Assembly: GCA_910575035.1 (NCBI GenBank)
Contig: CAJTDL010000015.1
Location: forward strand, 1-64,000
Length of the DNA stretch: 64,000 bases
Source: Lachnospiraceae bacterium
GTDB taxonomy: Bacteria > Bacillota > Clostridia > Lachnospirales > Lachnospiraceae
Direction of reading: 5' to 3'
Positions 46,507 through 55,498 of this stretch are shown here, piece after piece. Below the pieces are notes generated by a model that had not been told where the DNA came from, searched no databases, and saw only the letters and a list, made by a program, of their open reading frames with translations. A program made the position numbers and the translations under genes. The first letter of the stretch is position 1. Each line of letters opens with the position of its first letter.

Positions 46507-47478
46507 TCAGATTCCATAATCTGATAAAAGCTGTTGCTGAAAGCCTTTGTCCTGGGTGGCCCGCTCCAAGTCATCAAAGCGTTTTTCGTGTATTAAGTAT
46601 GCATGCAATTTGTTGATTCGCTCAGTGCCGATTTCAATGCCACGCTCAATGCCACGCTCAGTGCCAATTTCAATGCCGCGCTCTTGTGCTTCCAGTATGC
46701 CTGTATTGTAGTCGTGTATAGCTTTTTCGCGGGCTTCATATTCCATGCGCTTAGCCTTATCCTGGCTGATGGCCTGGAGCGTATGGTATGCGCTTGCAAT
46801 ATTAGGGTCAATGTTAGCCAGCATGTCAAATTCCTCCTTCTGTTCAGCGTTGATAAACTTAGCCCAGCGCTCAATGTCGCTGCTGTTTTCCAGGAGTTCC
46901 TTGGGCAGCTTTGGCAGCTCAATCAAATGGAACTCCATCTTGTCTGTGTAGATAAAGTGGCGGGTGTCCTCACGGATATGGAAGCGGGAGTAAAACAGGG
47001 AGTCCCTGTCTGGCTCCTGTGTGTCTCCGTTCTGTAGGCTGTCCAGCCCCTGCGTGGCTGCTGTTCCTTGTATGCTGCCCAGCGGCTGCTGGGAGCCGCT
47101 ATCCTCAAACAGGATAAAATCCAGGATACCGATGCCTACGCATTTTTTGAACACATGGTAGGGCTCCCCAGGCTTAATCTGCCCTGTGAACATCTTTGCC
47201 AGGTAGAACAGGGAGCGGTCAGCCCACACTGCCATTTTTGAGAGCTGTATCTCAATGTCAATCTCCATGTCATTGTTCAGGAGCAGCCTGACGTCCAGTA
47301 TGCCCTGCTTGTCGTCAATATGTTCCCTGCGCAGGCCTGTGTTGAGGATAACGGTCTCCCGGATATCCTGCAGCCTGACCTTCAGGACGGCTGCCAAAAA
47401 CCCTGTGCGTGCCCTGTCATCCATCATGATCTCCTTAAAGGCAAAGTCAATTTTGGGTTTCATTAAAAATTCTGCCAT
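46507..47478 (-). CDS. Rpn-family recombination-promoting nuclease
   Basis: 323 residues. The N-terminal MKPKIDFAFKEIMMDD, NTGLRREHIDDKQGILDVRL and DMEIDIEIQ are those of the PD-(D/E)XK transposase-like Rpn family, with the catalytic Asp and E-x-Q in place. Rpn proteins cut DNA and promote RecA-independent recombination; in Firmicutes they are present in many copies. The C-terminus holds GIEIGTERGIERGIEIGTER, a short repeat at the DNA level (46618-46680) that is known to vary in this family. AAAGGGG precedes the ATG. A truncated copy lies immediately downstream. Confidence 0.88.
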   Translation of the reverse strand: MAEFLMKPKIDFAFKEIMMDDRARTGFLAAVLKVRLQDIRETVILNTGLRREHIDDKQGILDVRLLLNNDMEIDIEIQLSKMAVWADRSLFYLAKMFTGQIKPGEPYHVFKKCVGIGILDFILFEDSGSQQPLGSIQGTAATQGLDSLQNGDTQEPDRDSLFYSRFHIREDTRHFIYTDKMEFHLIELPKLPKELLENSSDIERWAKFINAEQKEEFDMLANIDPNIASAYHTLQAISQDKAKRMEYEAREKAIHDYNTGILEAQERGIEIGTERGIERGIEIGTERINKLHAYLIHEKRFDDLERATQDKGFQQQLLSDYGI

Positions 47479-48120
47479 ATATACTTCGTCCCCTTTCTGT
47501 ATAGCAATTTAAGTTGGTATGGTAACGCCTCCCATTATATGTCTGGGCAATTATGGGAGGAAAGCCATAAAGCTATGCTTTAGGGGAATTATATCTTATT
47601 TTCATTGTATTTGCATTGGACTTGTAGTCCAATTAATGGCTGCCAATCTGCCGCGTTTCCCTTGTTCAGATTATATCATGCGGATAAAAAAATTACAATA
47701 TGGCAGTAAAGGAAGCCCTATTTCCCTGGTGCCTGAGGGTTGCGCATACCCCCCCAACCGCCATCCAATACCCACAAAAAACATCCGCATAGCCCCTCCA
47801 TCACCCATCTATAGTATCCCTTAAGTTTTTGGCATTGATTCACGCCTCAGGAATACACGAAACAGCGCGTTCTGTAAAAACGTGCACCGGGAGTGGAGGG
47901 TCGGTTTTTGCGCAGTAAAACTTTAAATACCGTCCCAGATTATTGCCATGAGCGGCTCCAGGCCATGAATAGTAACTCTAAAGTAATTGCACAGCCCCCA
48001 GTGATGATGCGCAGCCACAATCTGAAATGACAGAAATTAAAATAACAAAGAAAAAAACAAAGTAAATCAAGGGGCATGCTGTCAGATTCTGTAAAAAATT
48101 TTTCCTGAAACAGGGCATCA
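47479..48120. other. Gene-free stretch with repeat fragments
   Basis: About 640 bp between the Rpn gene and the spoIIGA promoter with no supported gene. It contains a diverged copy of the REP-like element (CTCAGGAATACACGAAACAG near 47846, then CCATGAATAGTAAC at 47964) and a fragment CCCTTAAGTTTTTGGCATT (47818) like the repeat at 9703-9803. Confidence 0.5.
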
Positions 48121-48121
48121 G

Positions 48122-48155
48122 TTTGACAAAAAAATCTTCTAAATTCCCCTATACT
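48122..48155 (+). promoter_or_regulatory. Spo0A-type promoter of spoIIGA-sigE
   Basis: A TTGACA (48123-48128) and a TATACT (48150-48155) are 21 bp apart, longer than a normal SigA spacing. TTTGACAAA at 48122-48130 is, on the minus strand, TTTGTCAAA, a perfect 0A-box core. In Bacillus subtilis the spoIIG promoter has the same unusual spacing and Spo0A bound at the -35. A weaker box-like string (TTCTGTAAAA) lies at 48088. Confidence 0.75.
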
Positions 48156-48273
48156 GTAAGCATTCAGGGAAGGAAAAGAGGGCAGGGATGATGGCAGGAA
48201 AAGCCTTGTATATCCATCCTGAATGGCAGCCATTGGGGCAAGGGCAGGGGAAGGGAGGAGGTGGCAGGGAAGG

Positions 48274-49146
48274 TTGCAGGCGGAATATGAAATTTATGCA
48301 GATGTCTGGTTCCTGACAAATTTTACGATGGATGCCATGGCTCTTTGGTCTGCTGGGAAGCTTCTGAGGCAGCCAACGCCGCTGCGGAGGGTTTTTCTGG
48401 CAAGCCTGGCAGGTACAGGCGGCTCTATGTTCCTGTTTTTCCAAATGCATGACCCGGCTCTGTACCAGTTGGCAGTGCATTTTTTTGTAAACCCATGTAT
48501 GGTATGGATGTGCTGCGGCACAATGGGAAGTTTCCGAAAACGGGCTGCCAGGAACAGATCCGGGAATGCGCCGATGCCGGATTCTGGCGGGCGCAGTAAG
48601 GCATTTTGGGTAAAATCCTTCTTTGGCCGATGGGCGGCTGTCTATTTGGCAGTTCTTCTGTTGGGTGGTTTTTTGGAATGGGCCATGCCAAAAGGGCAGG
48701 GGGTTTTGCATGTCCTGGCCTGCCTGGCAGGGGCAGTGGCAGCTGTGGAGGCTGCAGAAAGGCTCTTTTTGCAGATCCGGCATCAAAGGAGGACGGTTTG
48801 CAGCCTTCTGCTGGTCACCCGGGAAAAAAAGGTTTCTGCGAAAGGTTTTTGGGATACGGGGAACCTTTTGGTGGATCCAATGGTGAACCGCCCTGTACAT
48901 ATCGTCAGAAAGAGCCTTCTCTGGGAGCAGATACAAAAGGAGAGGCTGCCCATCCGGCTGATTCCTTTCCATTCTTTGGGAAGGGAGCAGGGGGTCATAG
49001 AAGCCGTTACCCTGGAGGGAATGTATATTTTACAGGAGGACCGCCCGGTTTATCTGGATAAGCCGGTCTTTGGGATTGCAGAGGAAAAATTATTTCAGGA
49101 CGACAGATGCGACGTGATATTAAATGGAAAGAGTATGGAAATTTGA
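48274..49146 (+). CDS. spoIIGA: Sigma-E processing peptidase SpoIIGA
   Basis: 290 residues if the TTG at 48274 is used; GGAGGAGG lies twelve bases upstream and the family starts right after it (YEIYADVWFLTNFTMD). The ATG at 48223 lacks a ribosome-binding site and would add an unusual N-terminus. The first half has about five membrane helices; the second is an aspartic-protease domain with the active site FWDTGNLLVDP (Asp near residue 194). SpoIIGA sits in the septal membrane and cleaves pro-sigma-E in the mother cell. sigE follows after 12 bp. Confidence 0.9.
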   Translation: MQAEYEIYADVWFLTNFTMDAMALWSAGKLLRQPTPLRRVFLASLAGTGGSMFLFFQMHDPALYQLAVHFFVNPCMVWMCCGTMGSFRKRAARNRSGNAPMPDSGGRSKAFWVKSFFGRWAAVYLAVLLLGGFLEWAMPKGQGVLHVLACLAGAVAAVEAAERLFLQIRHQRRTVCSLLLVTREKKVSAKGFWDTGNLLVDPMVNRPVHIVRKSLLWEQIQKERLPIRLIPFHSLGREQGVIEAVTLEGMYILQEDRPVYLDKPVFGIAEEKLFQDDRCDVILNGKSMEI

Positions 49147-49158
49147 AGGAGGATGAAC

Positions 49159-49896
49159 ATGTTCATAAAGATTGCAATACCCAAGCATTTCCAGTTAAGG
49201 CTAATATCTAATTTCTGGAATATGCTGCTTCTGAAGAGGGGCGACGTCCATTATATTGGAGGCGCAGAAATCCTGCCCCCGCCCCTGGAAGCAAGGGAAG
49301 AAAATAAATACATTCAGATGCTGGATGGAAAGGAGGCAGAGCATGCAAAAAACGTCCTGATCGAACACAACCTGCGCCTGGTGGTATACATAGCCAAAAA
49401 ATTCGACAACACCGGAATTGGTGTAGAAGATTTGATTTCCATAGGGACGATTGGCTTGATCAAAGCCATCAACACCTTTAACCCTACCAAAAATATTAAG
49501 CTGGCAACTTATGCTTCCAGGTGCATTGAGAATGAAATCCTGATGTACCTGCGCCGCAACAATAAGACACGGATGGAGGTGTCTATTGACGAGCCTTTGA
49601 ATGTGGACTGGGATGGGAATGAGCTGCTGCTGTCGGATATTTTAGGCACGGATGAAGATATTATTTACCGGGATATTGAGACTGAGGTGGAAAAGAGCCT
49701 GCTGAAGGCAGCGGTAGAAAAACTCTCTGAGCGGGAACGTACCATTGTGGAGCTGCGCTTCGGCCTTAACGCCCATGGGAAAGAGCTGACCCAAAAGGAG
49801 GTGGCGGACTTGTTGGGAATTTCCCAATCTTATATTTCACGCCTGGAAAAAAAGATTATGAAACGCTTAAAAAAAGAAATTGTAAAGTTCGAGTAA
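49159..49896 (+). CDS. sigE: Sporulation sigma factor sigma-E (pro-sigma-E)
   Basis: 245 residues from the second ATG, six bases behind AAGGAGG; the ATG at 49153 touches the site. Residues 1-30 are the pro-sequence removed by SpoIIGA. Region 2 ([20 protein letters not shown], then [19 protein letters not shown]) and region 4 ([10 protein letters not shown], then [19 protein letters not shown]) are intact. Sigma-E directs early mother-cell gene expression. The usual next gene, sigG, is not here: a short spacer and a beta-CASP nuclease gene follow. Confidence 0.95.
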   Translation: MFIKIAIPKHFQLRLISNFWNMLLLKRGDVHYIGGAEILPPPLEAREENKYIQMLDGKEAEHAKNVLIEHNLRLVVYIAKKFDNTGIGVEDLISIGTIGLIKAINTFNPTKNIKLATYASRCIENEILMYLRRNNKTRMEVSIDEPLNVDWDGNELLLSDILGTDEDIIYRDIETEVEKSLLKAAVEKLSERERTIVELRFGLNAHGKELTQKEVADLLGISQSYISRLEKKIMKRLKKEIVKFE

Positions 49897-49997
49897 ATAT
49901 GGTATGATGAACTTATATTACACGACAAAGAAATCAGTAATATTATATTTTCTGACAATAGGATCCTTATCAGAATCATGGAACCGATAAAGAAAGA

Positions 49998-50070
49998 AGG
50001 CAAGCAACCATTTATCTGCAATAAATCCACAGGCCTGTGTGAGCAGTAACATGTTCTTGCCTCTTTTTTT
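49998..50070 (+). terminator. Terminator after sigE, part of a structured spacer
   Basis: AGGCAAG (49998-50004) pairs with CTTGCCT (50056-50062) followed by CTTTTTTTAT. Inside is a second perfect hairpin CACAGG/CCTGTG near 50028-50039. Upstream, TTCTGA and TCAGAA arms (about 49951-49976) add another stem, so the whole 200-nt spacer may be a structured 3' UTR or small RNA. Confidence 0.65.
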
Positions 50071-50098
50071 ATAAATATATAACGAAGGAGATGATTGC

Positions 50099-51700
50099 AT
50101 GAAGCTAGAATTTTTGGGCGCGGCTCATGAGGTAACAGGCAGCTGCCACTATGTACGGATGGGGGAGGTTAACCTTCTGGTGGACTGCGGCATGGAGCAG
50201 GGGGCGGATTTGTATGAGAACCAGGAAATACCAGTGAATCCCGCTGAAATTGATTATGTGCTGGTTACCCATGCCCATATTGACCATTCAGGCCTTTTGC
50301 CGCTGATTTACAGCCATGGCTTTCGGGGGAAGATTTACGCTACCCGGGCGACTATGGAGCTATGTAATATTATGCTGAAGGATTCTGCCCATATCCAGAT
50401 GTTTGAAGCGGAATGGAAGAACCGGAAAGCCCAGCGTGCAGGCCGTCCCTTAGTGGAGCCTATGTACAATATGGACGACGCCATTGGGGTGTTGGAGCAT
50501 TTTATCCCCTGTGAATATGGCGAGATCATCACATTGTGCCCGGAAGCTTCCATCCGCTTTACGGACGCAGGCCATTTGCTGGGATCTTCCAGCATTGAAA
50601 TATGGGGCACGGAGGAGGATGAAAAGGTTAAGCTTCTGTTTTCCGGCGACATTGGCCATGGCAATAAGCCATTGATTCGGGATCCCCAGTACATAAGGGA
50701 CGCGGATTATGTAATTGTGGAATCCACCTATGGCGACCGGCTCCATGAAAACCCGCCGGATTATGCCCAGGAGCTTGCCCAGGTATGCAGGGACACCTTC
50801 CTTCGGGGCGGCAACCTGGTCATTCCGGCTTTCTCTGTTGGCAGGACACAGGAAATGCTTTATTTTTTCCGTAAAATCAAAAAAGAGGGGCTGCTGCCGG
50901 AATTTCCGGATTTTGAAGTCTACATTGACAGCCCCCTGGCTGTGGAGGCCACAAATATTTTCCATAAAAATGTGCGTGAATGTTTTGACAAAGAGGCGTT
51001 GGAACTGGTGCGGAAAGGCGAGAACCCCATCCGTTTCCCAGGCCTTAAGGTGTCTGTTACCAGCGATGAGTCTAAAATGATCAATTTTATTGAAGAGCCC
51101 AAGGTGATTATCTCCGCTTCCGGCATGTGTGAGGCCGGCCGTATCCGCCACCATCTGAAGCATAACCTGTGGCGTTCGGATTCCACGATCCTTTTCGTAG
51201 GGTACCAGGTGCCGGGCACATTGGGGAACCTGCTGTTAGGCGGGGCACAGGAAGTGAAGCTCTTTGGGGAGGCCATTGAGGTGCACGCCCAGATTAAAAA
51301 TCTGGCAGGCATCAGCGGGCATGCGGACCAGCAGCATCTGTTGGAATGGATAAGGGCGCTTGGGGATACGCCTAAGCGTGTCTTTGTAGTCCATGGGGAA
51401 GACCAGGTCTGTGATAATTTTGCCGCATTGATTACAAAAGAAACAGGGCTTTCCGCGGTTGCGCCTTATAGCGGGGATATTTATGATTTGGCTGCAAATG
51501 CCTGCATTGCGCAGGGAAGCAGGGTGCGCAAGGCGGCGAAGGCCAAGGAAGGGCGCACGGTTTCTACGGTATTTACCAGGCTGCTGGCAGCGGCAGAACG
51601 TTTGCTGGCCGTGGTGCGCAGGTCCCAGGGGCGCCCTAATAAGGAGCTGGGGAAGCTGGCGGATCAGATTAATTCTATCTGTGATAAATGGGAGCAGTAG
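50099..51700 (+). CDS. Metallo-beta-lactamase/beta-CASP RNA nuclease
   Basis: 533 residues. The zinc site HAHIDHSG is at residues 58-65, with later motifs GHLLGSSS, FSGDIGHG and STYGDR of the metallo-beta-lactamase core. The beta-CASP cap (PAFSVGRTQEML, ISASGMCEAGRI) and the C-terminal GISGHADQ complete a CPSF73/Ysh1-like enzyme. Family members cleave or trim RNA. The C-terminal 60 residues are basic. GAAGGAGAT precedes the ATG. It is not the RNase J type, being closer to archaeal/bacterial KH-less CPSF homologues. The RNA target is unknown. Confidence 0.88.
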   Translation: MKLEFLGAAHEVTGSCHYVRMGEVNLLVDCGMEQGADLYENQEIPVNPAEIDYVLVTHAHIDHSGLLPLIYSHGFRGKIYATRATMELCNIMLKDSAHIQMFEAEWKNRKAQRAGRPLVEPMYNMDDAIGVLEHFIPCEYGEIITLCPEASIRFTDAGHLLGSSSIEIWGTEEDEKVKLLFSGDIGHGNKPLIRDPQYIRDADYVIVESTYGDRLHENPPDYAQELAQVCRDTFLRGGNLVIPAFSVGRTQEMLYFFRKIKKEGLLPEFPDFEVYIDSPLAVEATNIFHKNVRECFDKEALELVRKGENPIRFPGLKVSVTSDESKMINFIEEPKVIISASGMCEAGRIRHHLKHNLWRSDSTILFVGYQVPGTLGNLLLGGAQEVKLFGEAIEVHAQIKNLAGISGHADQQHLLEWIRALGDTPKRVFVVHGEDQVCDNFAALITKETGLSAVAPYSGDIYDLAANACIAQGSRVRKAAKAKEGRTVSTVFTRLLAAAERLLAVVRRSQGRPNKELGKLADQINSICDKWEQ

Positions 51701-51767
51701 AAGATTGGTGAAAATTACAAAAAAAGACAAAATATTACATAATTTTTGTCACAAATTATGTCACAGC

Positions 51768-51797
51768 TTGAAACGAATCCATAGGATAAACTATAAT
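51768..51797 (+). promoter_or_regulatory. Promoter of leuS
   Basis: TTGAAA (51768-51773) and TATAAT (51792-51797), 18 bp apart, place transcription start near 51804, giving a leader of about 335 nt before leuS. Confidence 0.7.
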
Positions 51798-51835
51798 AAA
51801 GAGGGAGATCTGTTCCCATAGGCGGCTGAATGGAG

Positions 51836-52035
51836 CTGCATTCAACTGTATAAGAGGATATGCCTCCCTGTCTCGCTCGGCAAAAGTCCAGGAAATATTG
51901 TGTCTATGGAAGGTTACAAGGGAGAAAATTTAGGAAATATATGAATGGCGGTGCCACTGGAAATCAGGGCAGCCCAGGCCGTCTGTGTGGCAGGGGCTGC
52001 ATAATGGGAGGGTCCGCTCATACAGTTGAATGCAG
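51836..52035 (+). ncRNA. Structured leuS leader closed by a 16-bp stem
   Basis: CTGCATTCAACTGTAT (51836-51851) is perfectly complementary to ATACAGTTGAATGCAG (52020-52035), enclosing 168 nt. Inside are GCAGCCC/GGGGCTGC and other hairpins, and GGCGGTGCCAC at 51947-51957, which resembles the T-box core GGTGGTACCAC in 9 of 11 positions. A T-box reading uncharged tRNA-Leu is expected for leuS in Firmicutes, but the bulge starts with C instead of the nearly invariant U and no terminator T tract is seen. It could be a diverged T-box, another leader, or an inserted element with inverted ends. Confidence 0.5.
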
Positions 52036-52139
52036 TTCTGTTTAAGCTGGCTAAGGGTGAAAGATATATTTCAAACTATCTTGACAAATGTGCGCCATGT
52101 GATAAACTTTTAAAGAGAATAGATTTAGGAGGAAAGAAA

Positions 52140-54548
52140 ATGGCAGCACCATATAATCACAGAGCCATAGAGGAAAAGTGGCAGAAGGTTTGGGATGAGG
52201 AGAAGGCCTTTGCGGCGACAGACGACTATTCCAAGCCAAAATATTATGCATTGGTGGAATTTCCTTATCCATCAGGGCAGGGGCTTCATGTGGGGCACCC
52301 AAGGCCTTATACAGCCTTGGATATTGTAGCCAGGAAACGGCGGATGCAGGGCTATAATGTCCTCTATCCTATGGGATGGGATGCATTTGGGCTCCCGACA
52401 GAGAACTATGCGATCCAGAATAAGATACACCCTAAGATCGTTACGCAGAATAATGTGAAGCGGTTTAAGGGGCAGCTCCATGCATTGGGGTATTCCTTTG
52501 ACTGGGAGCGGGAAGTGAATACCACGGATCCAGGGTATTACCATTGGACACAGTGGATTTTTTTGAAATTGTTCCAGGCGGGGCTGGCTTATAAGACAGA
52601 GATGCCCATTAACTGGTGTACATCCTGCAAGGTGGGGCTTGCCAATGAGGAAGTGGTTAATGGCGTCTGCGAGCGCTGCGGCGCGCCGGTTGTCCGTAAG
52701 GTTAAGAGCCAGTGGATGCTGAAAATTACGGAATATGCAGAGAAGCTGCTGGAAGGCCTGAAGGATGTGGATTATATTGAGCGGGTGAAGGTGTCCCAGC
52801 AGAACTGGATCGGCAAAAGCCAGGGCGCGGAAGTGGACTTTCCGATTGCCGGGAAGGATGAGAAACTCACAGTGTATACCACAAGGCCGGATACGCTTTT
52901 TGGGGCTACTTATATGGTGGTTTCCCCAGAGCATCCCATTCTGGACAAATACAAGGATGAGATTGGGAATTGGGATGAAGTATTGGCATATCGGGAGCAG
53001 GCTTCCAGGAAATCGGATTTTGAGCGTTCTGAGCTTGCAAAGGAAAAAACAGGCGTAGAAATTGATGGCCTGCGCGCTGTCGACCCTGTGAATAACAAGG
53101 AAATCCCCATCTGGGTATCGGATTACGTTCTGATGAGCTATGGGACAGGAGCAATCATGGCCGTTCCTGCCCATGACACCCGTGACTGGGAGTTTGCCAA
53201 GAAATTCAATCTTCCGATTATTGAAGTGGTGGCCGGCGGGGAGGATGTGCAGCAGGAGGCCTATACGGATGTAGCCACTGGCACATTGGTAAATTCCGGT
53301 TTTTTGGATGGCCTGGAGGTGGCGGAGGCCAAGAAAAAGATCATCTCATTTTTAGAAGAAAAGAAAATTGGCAAGGGCAAGACCAATTTTAAGCTCAGGG
53401 ACTGGGTATTTTCCCGCCAGCGTTATTGGGGCGAGCCGATTCCCATTGTCCACTGTGAAAAATGCGGTTATGTGGCGCTGCCAGAGGAACAGCTTCCCTT
53501 AGAGCTTCCTGAGGTGGAGAGCTATATGCCCACAGATAACGGGGAATCCCCGCTGGCAGCTATGGAAGATTGGGTAAGCACCGCCTGCCCATGCTGCGGC
53601 GGCCCTGCGAAGCGTGAGACAGATACCATGCCCCAATGGGCTGGCTCATCCTGGTATTTCCTGCGTTACACAGACCCGCAGAATACAGAGGCGCTGGCCA
53701 GCAAGGAGGCATTGGATTACTGGCTTCCTGTAGACTGGTATAACGGCGGTATGGAGCATACCACATTGCATCTGCTGTATTCCCGGTTTTGGCATAGGTT
53801 CCTATATGACCAGGGCGTTGTGCCTACGCCGGAGCCATACCAGAAACGTACTTCCCATGGCATGATCTTAGGGGAGAACGGGGAGAAAATGTCCAAGTCC
53901 CGTGGAAATGTGGTGAACCCAGATGACATTGTGATGGATTATGGCGCAGATACGCTGCGTACTTATGAGATGTTTATCGGGGCTTTTGACCTGAGCGCTT
54001 CCTGGTCAGAAAATGGGGTTAAGGGCTGCCGGCGGTTTTTGGAGCGTGTATGGAAGCTGCAGGATATCCTGGTGGATGGGGATGGCTACCGCAAGGAGCT
54101 GGAGACAAAGATGCACCAGATGATCAAGAAGGTAAGTTCTGATTATGAAAACCTGAAGTATAATACAGCGATTGCGGCTATGATGTCCATGCTGAATGAT
54201 TTTACCAGGACAGGCAGCATCAACCGCACGGAGTTCCGGACTTTCCTGGCTTTGTTAAATCCGGTTGCGCCCCATATTACAGAAGAATTATGGGAGAAAT
54301 GCGGCTATGAAGGCAGGGTATACCAGATGTCCTGGCCGGAGTATGATGAGGCAAAGACAGTGGAGAATACCGTGGAGCTTGCCGTGCAGGTAAATGGAAG
54401 GCTCCGGGCTACTGTTACCCTTCCAGCGGATGTGGATAAGGATACAGCCATTGCTGCTGGGAAGGAAGCCCTTGGCGATAAGCTTACTGGGAATATCATA
54501 AAAGAGATTTATGTTCCAGGCAGGATTATTAATATCGTAGCAAAATAA
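52140..54548 (+). CDS. leuS: Leucyl-tRNA synthetase
   Basis: 802 residues from the ATG at 52140, preceded by AGGAGG; an ATG 38 codons earlier lies in the leader. The class I signatures are HVGH (about residue 50, in [20 protein letters not shown]) and KMSKS (about 583, in [16 protein letters not shown]). The CP1 editing domain is present ([20 protein letters not shown], then [20 protein letters not shown]). It charges tRNA-Leu and removes mischarged products. The zinc-ribbon cysteines of the bacterial form are visible. Its leader is structured. Confidence 0.97.
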   Translation: MAAPYNHRAIEEKWQKVWDEEKAFAATDDYSKPKYYALVEFPYPSGQGLHVGHPRPYTALDIVARKRRMQGYNVLYPMGWDAFGLPTENYAIQNKIHPKIVTQNNVKRFKGQLHALGYSFDWEREVNTTDPGYYHWTQWIFLKLFQAGLAYKTEMPINWCTSCKVGLANEEVVNGVCERCGAPVVRKVKSQWMLKITEYAEKLLEGLKDVDYIERVKVSQQNWIGKSQGAEVDFPIAGKDEKLTVYTTRPDTLFGATYMVVSPEHPILDKYKDEIGNWDEVLAYREQASRKSDFERSELAKEKTGVEIDGLRAVDPVNNKEIPIWVSDYVLMSYGTGAIMAVPAHDTRDWEFAKKFNLPIIEVVAGGEDVQQEAYTDVATGTLVNSGFLDGLEVAEAKKKIISFLEEKKIGKGKTNFKLRDWVFSRQRYWGEPIPIVHCEKCGYVALPEEQLPLELPEVESYMPTDNGESPLAAMEDWVSTACPCCGGPAKRETDTMPQWAGSSWYFLRYTDPQNTEALASKEALDYWLPVDWYNGGMEHTTLHLLYSRFWHRFLYDQGVVPTPEPYQKRTSHGMILGENGEKMSKSRGNVVNPDDIVMDYGADTLRTYEMFIGAFDLSASWSENGVKGCRRFLERVWKLQDILVDGDGYRKELETKMHQMIKKVSSDYENLKYNTAIAAMMSMLNDFTRTGSINRTEFRTFLALLNPVAPHITEELWEKCGYEGRVYQMSWPEYDEAKTVENTVELAVQVNGRLRATVTLPADVDKDTAIAAGKEALGDKLTGNIIKEIYVPGRIINIVAK

Positions 54549-54563
54549 ATTTTAAAGGCAATG

Positions 54564-54612
54564 TAGGGCTGCGTAAAGCGCTTGGTTTTATTATGCGCTG
54601 GATGCAGCCCTA
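54564..54612. terminator. Hairpin between leuS and the converging gene
   Basis: TAGGGCTGC (54564-54572) pairs with GCAGCCCTA (54604-54612) with an inner AGCGC/GCGCT. No clear T tract follows on either strand, so termination is likely but not certain. Confidence 0.5.
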
Positions 54613-54707
54613 ATTGTATGCCGGTTTCTTTGCGGGTTCTGTGCCCTTTGTGGGTTCCATACCCAGATGAATGCGGCGTCCAGGCTGCCAAACGGCACAG
54701 CCGGGGA

Positions 54708-54992
54708 CTATTTCCGCATTGTTTTCATCATCTGCATCAATAAGTCTACTTTTTTCTGTTCCTGGGGAGGCATGCTTTGCTTGAGTGCCTCGATGATCAG
54801 GTCCCGTTCATTGGGGGAGAAGCTTACGCCTTCTTTCTTAACGTTTTCAGAGGCATTTTTTATCGATTCTGCCATTTCCTTTGGGGTGGAGGCATTCGGA
54901 GAATTGTTTTTGGCAAGCTCCATCAAAAACTGCAGCTTTTCTGGCGAAATATTGGCGAGCTGCGGGTTGTTCAGTAAGTCTTGTGGGTTCAT
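54708..54992 (-). CDS. Small conserved hypothetical protein
   Basis: 94 residues, preceded by AAAGGA. It begins MNPQDLLNNPQLANISPEKL and is helical, Met- and Lys-rich, without membrane segments or a known motif. The pattern NPQL...L..L..A.. recurs in small proteins of Lachnospiraceae that I cannot assign. It lies 23 bp behind the next small gene and is probably cotranscribed with it. Confidence 0.65.
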   Translation of the reverse strand: MNPQDLLNNPQLANISPEKLQFLMELAKNNSPNASTPKEMAESIKNASENVKKEGVSFSPNERDLIIEALKQSMPPQEQKKVDLLMQMMKTMRK

Positions 54993-55015
54993 AGGCTTCC
55001 TTTCTGTGGCTGGGT

Positions 55016-55333
55016 TTATGTAGCGCTGAAAATGGTTCCGTAGGTGGAGAACATCTGGACGAAGCTGATGATGTTATCCACCATTTCTTTTTCTTTGTCC
55101 GTGCAGTATTCCCGGATTGCCGCCAGCATCTGCACAGGGGCTTCCTCCTCGTTGTCCTCTGAGCACATCCGCAGGTTGTTTTCCGGGTTTTGGAACAGGG
55201 CGGCTGTACGCTGTAATTCCATAAATTTAACCAGCATGGCCATGCTCCGTTGCCTGGGCGTGTCTAGATAAGGGATGGCGGCTTTTATCATTTCCAGATG
55301 TCGGTCTTGTATCATGGTGTCAATGGTTTCCAT
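55016..55333 (-). CDS. Small conserved hypothetical protein
   Basis: 105 residues, helical, no signal peptide. It contains MIKAAIPYLDTPRQRSMAML and a C-terminal segment with two acidic stretches. The start has AAAAAGGG upstream. With the gene at 54708 it forms a two-gene unit on the minus strand, divergent from the AAA-ATPase gene. Function unknown; the pairing of two small helical proteins suggests they interact. Confidence 0.65.
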   Translation of the reverse strand: METIDTMIQDRHLEMIKAAIPYLDTPRQRSMAMLVKFMELQRTAALFQNPENNLRMCSEDNEEEAPVQMLAAIREYCTDKEKEMVDNIISFVQMFSTYGTIFSAT

Positions 55334-55498
55334 GGCGTTTCCCTTTTTTGTTTTAGTTTATGTGGGAAAGAAAGGAGATATGATAGTTATTATCCGGCTG
55401 TGCCTGATAAACAGCAGAAACTGCAAAAAATGGAGTGGCGCAGCGGGGGTGCATATGATAAAATTATCATGAAAAGGGGCAAAAAGGAGGGAACATTT

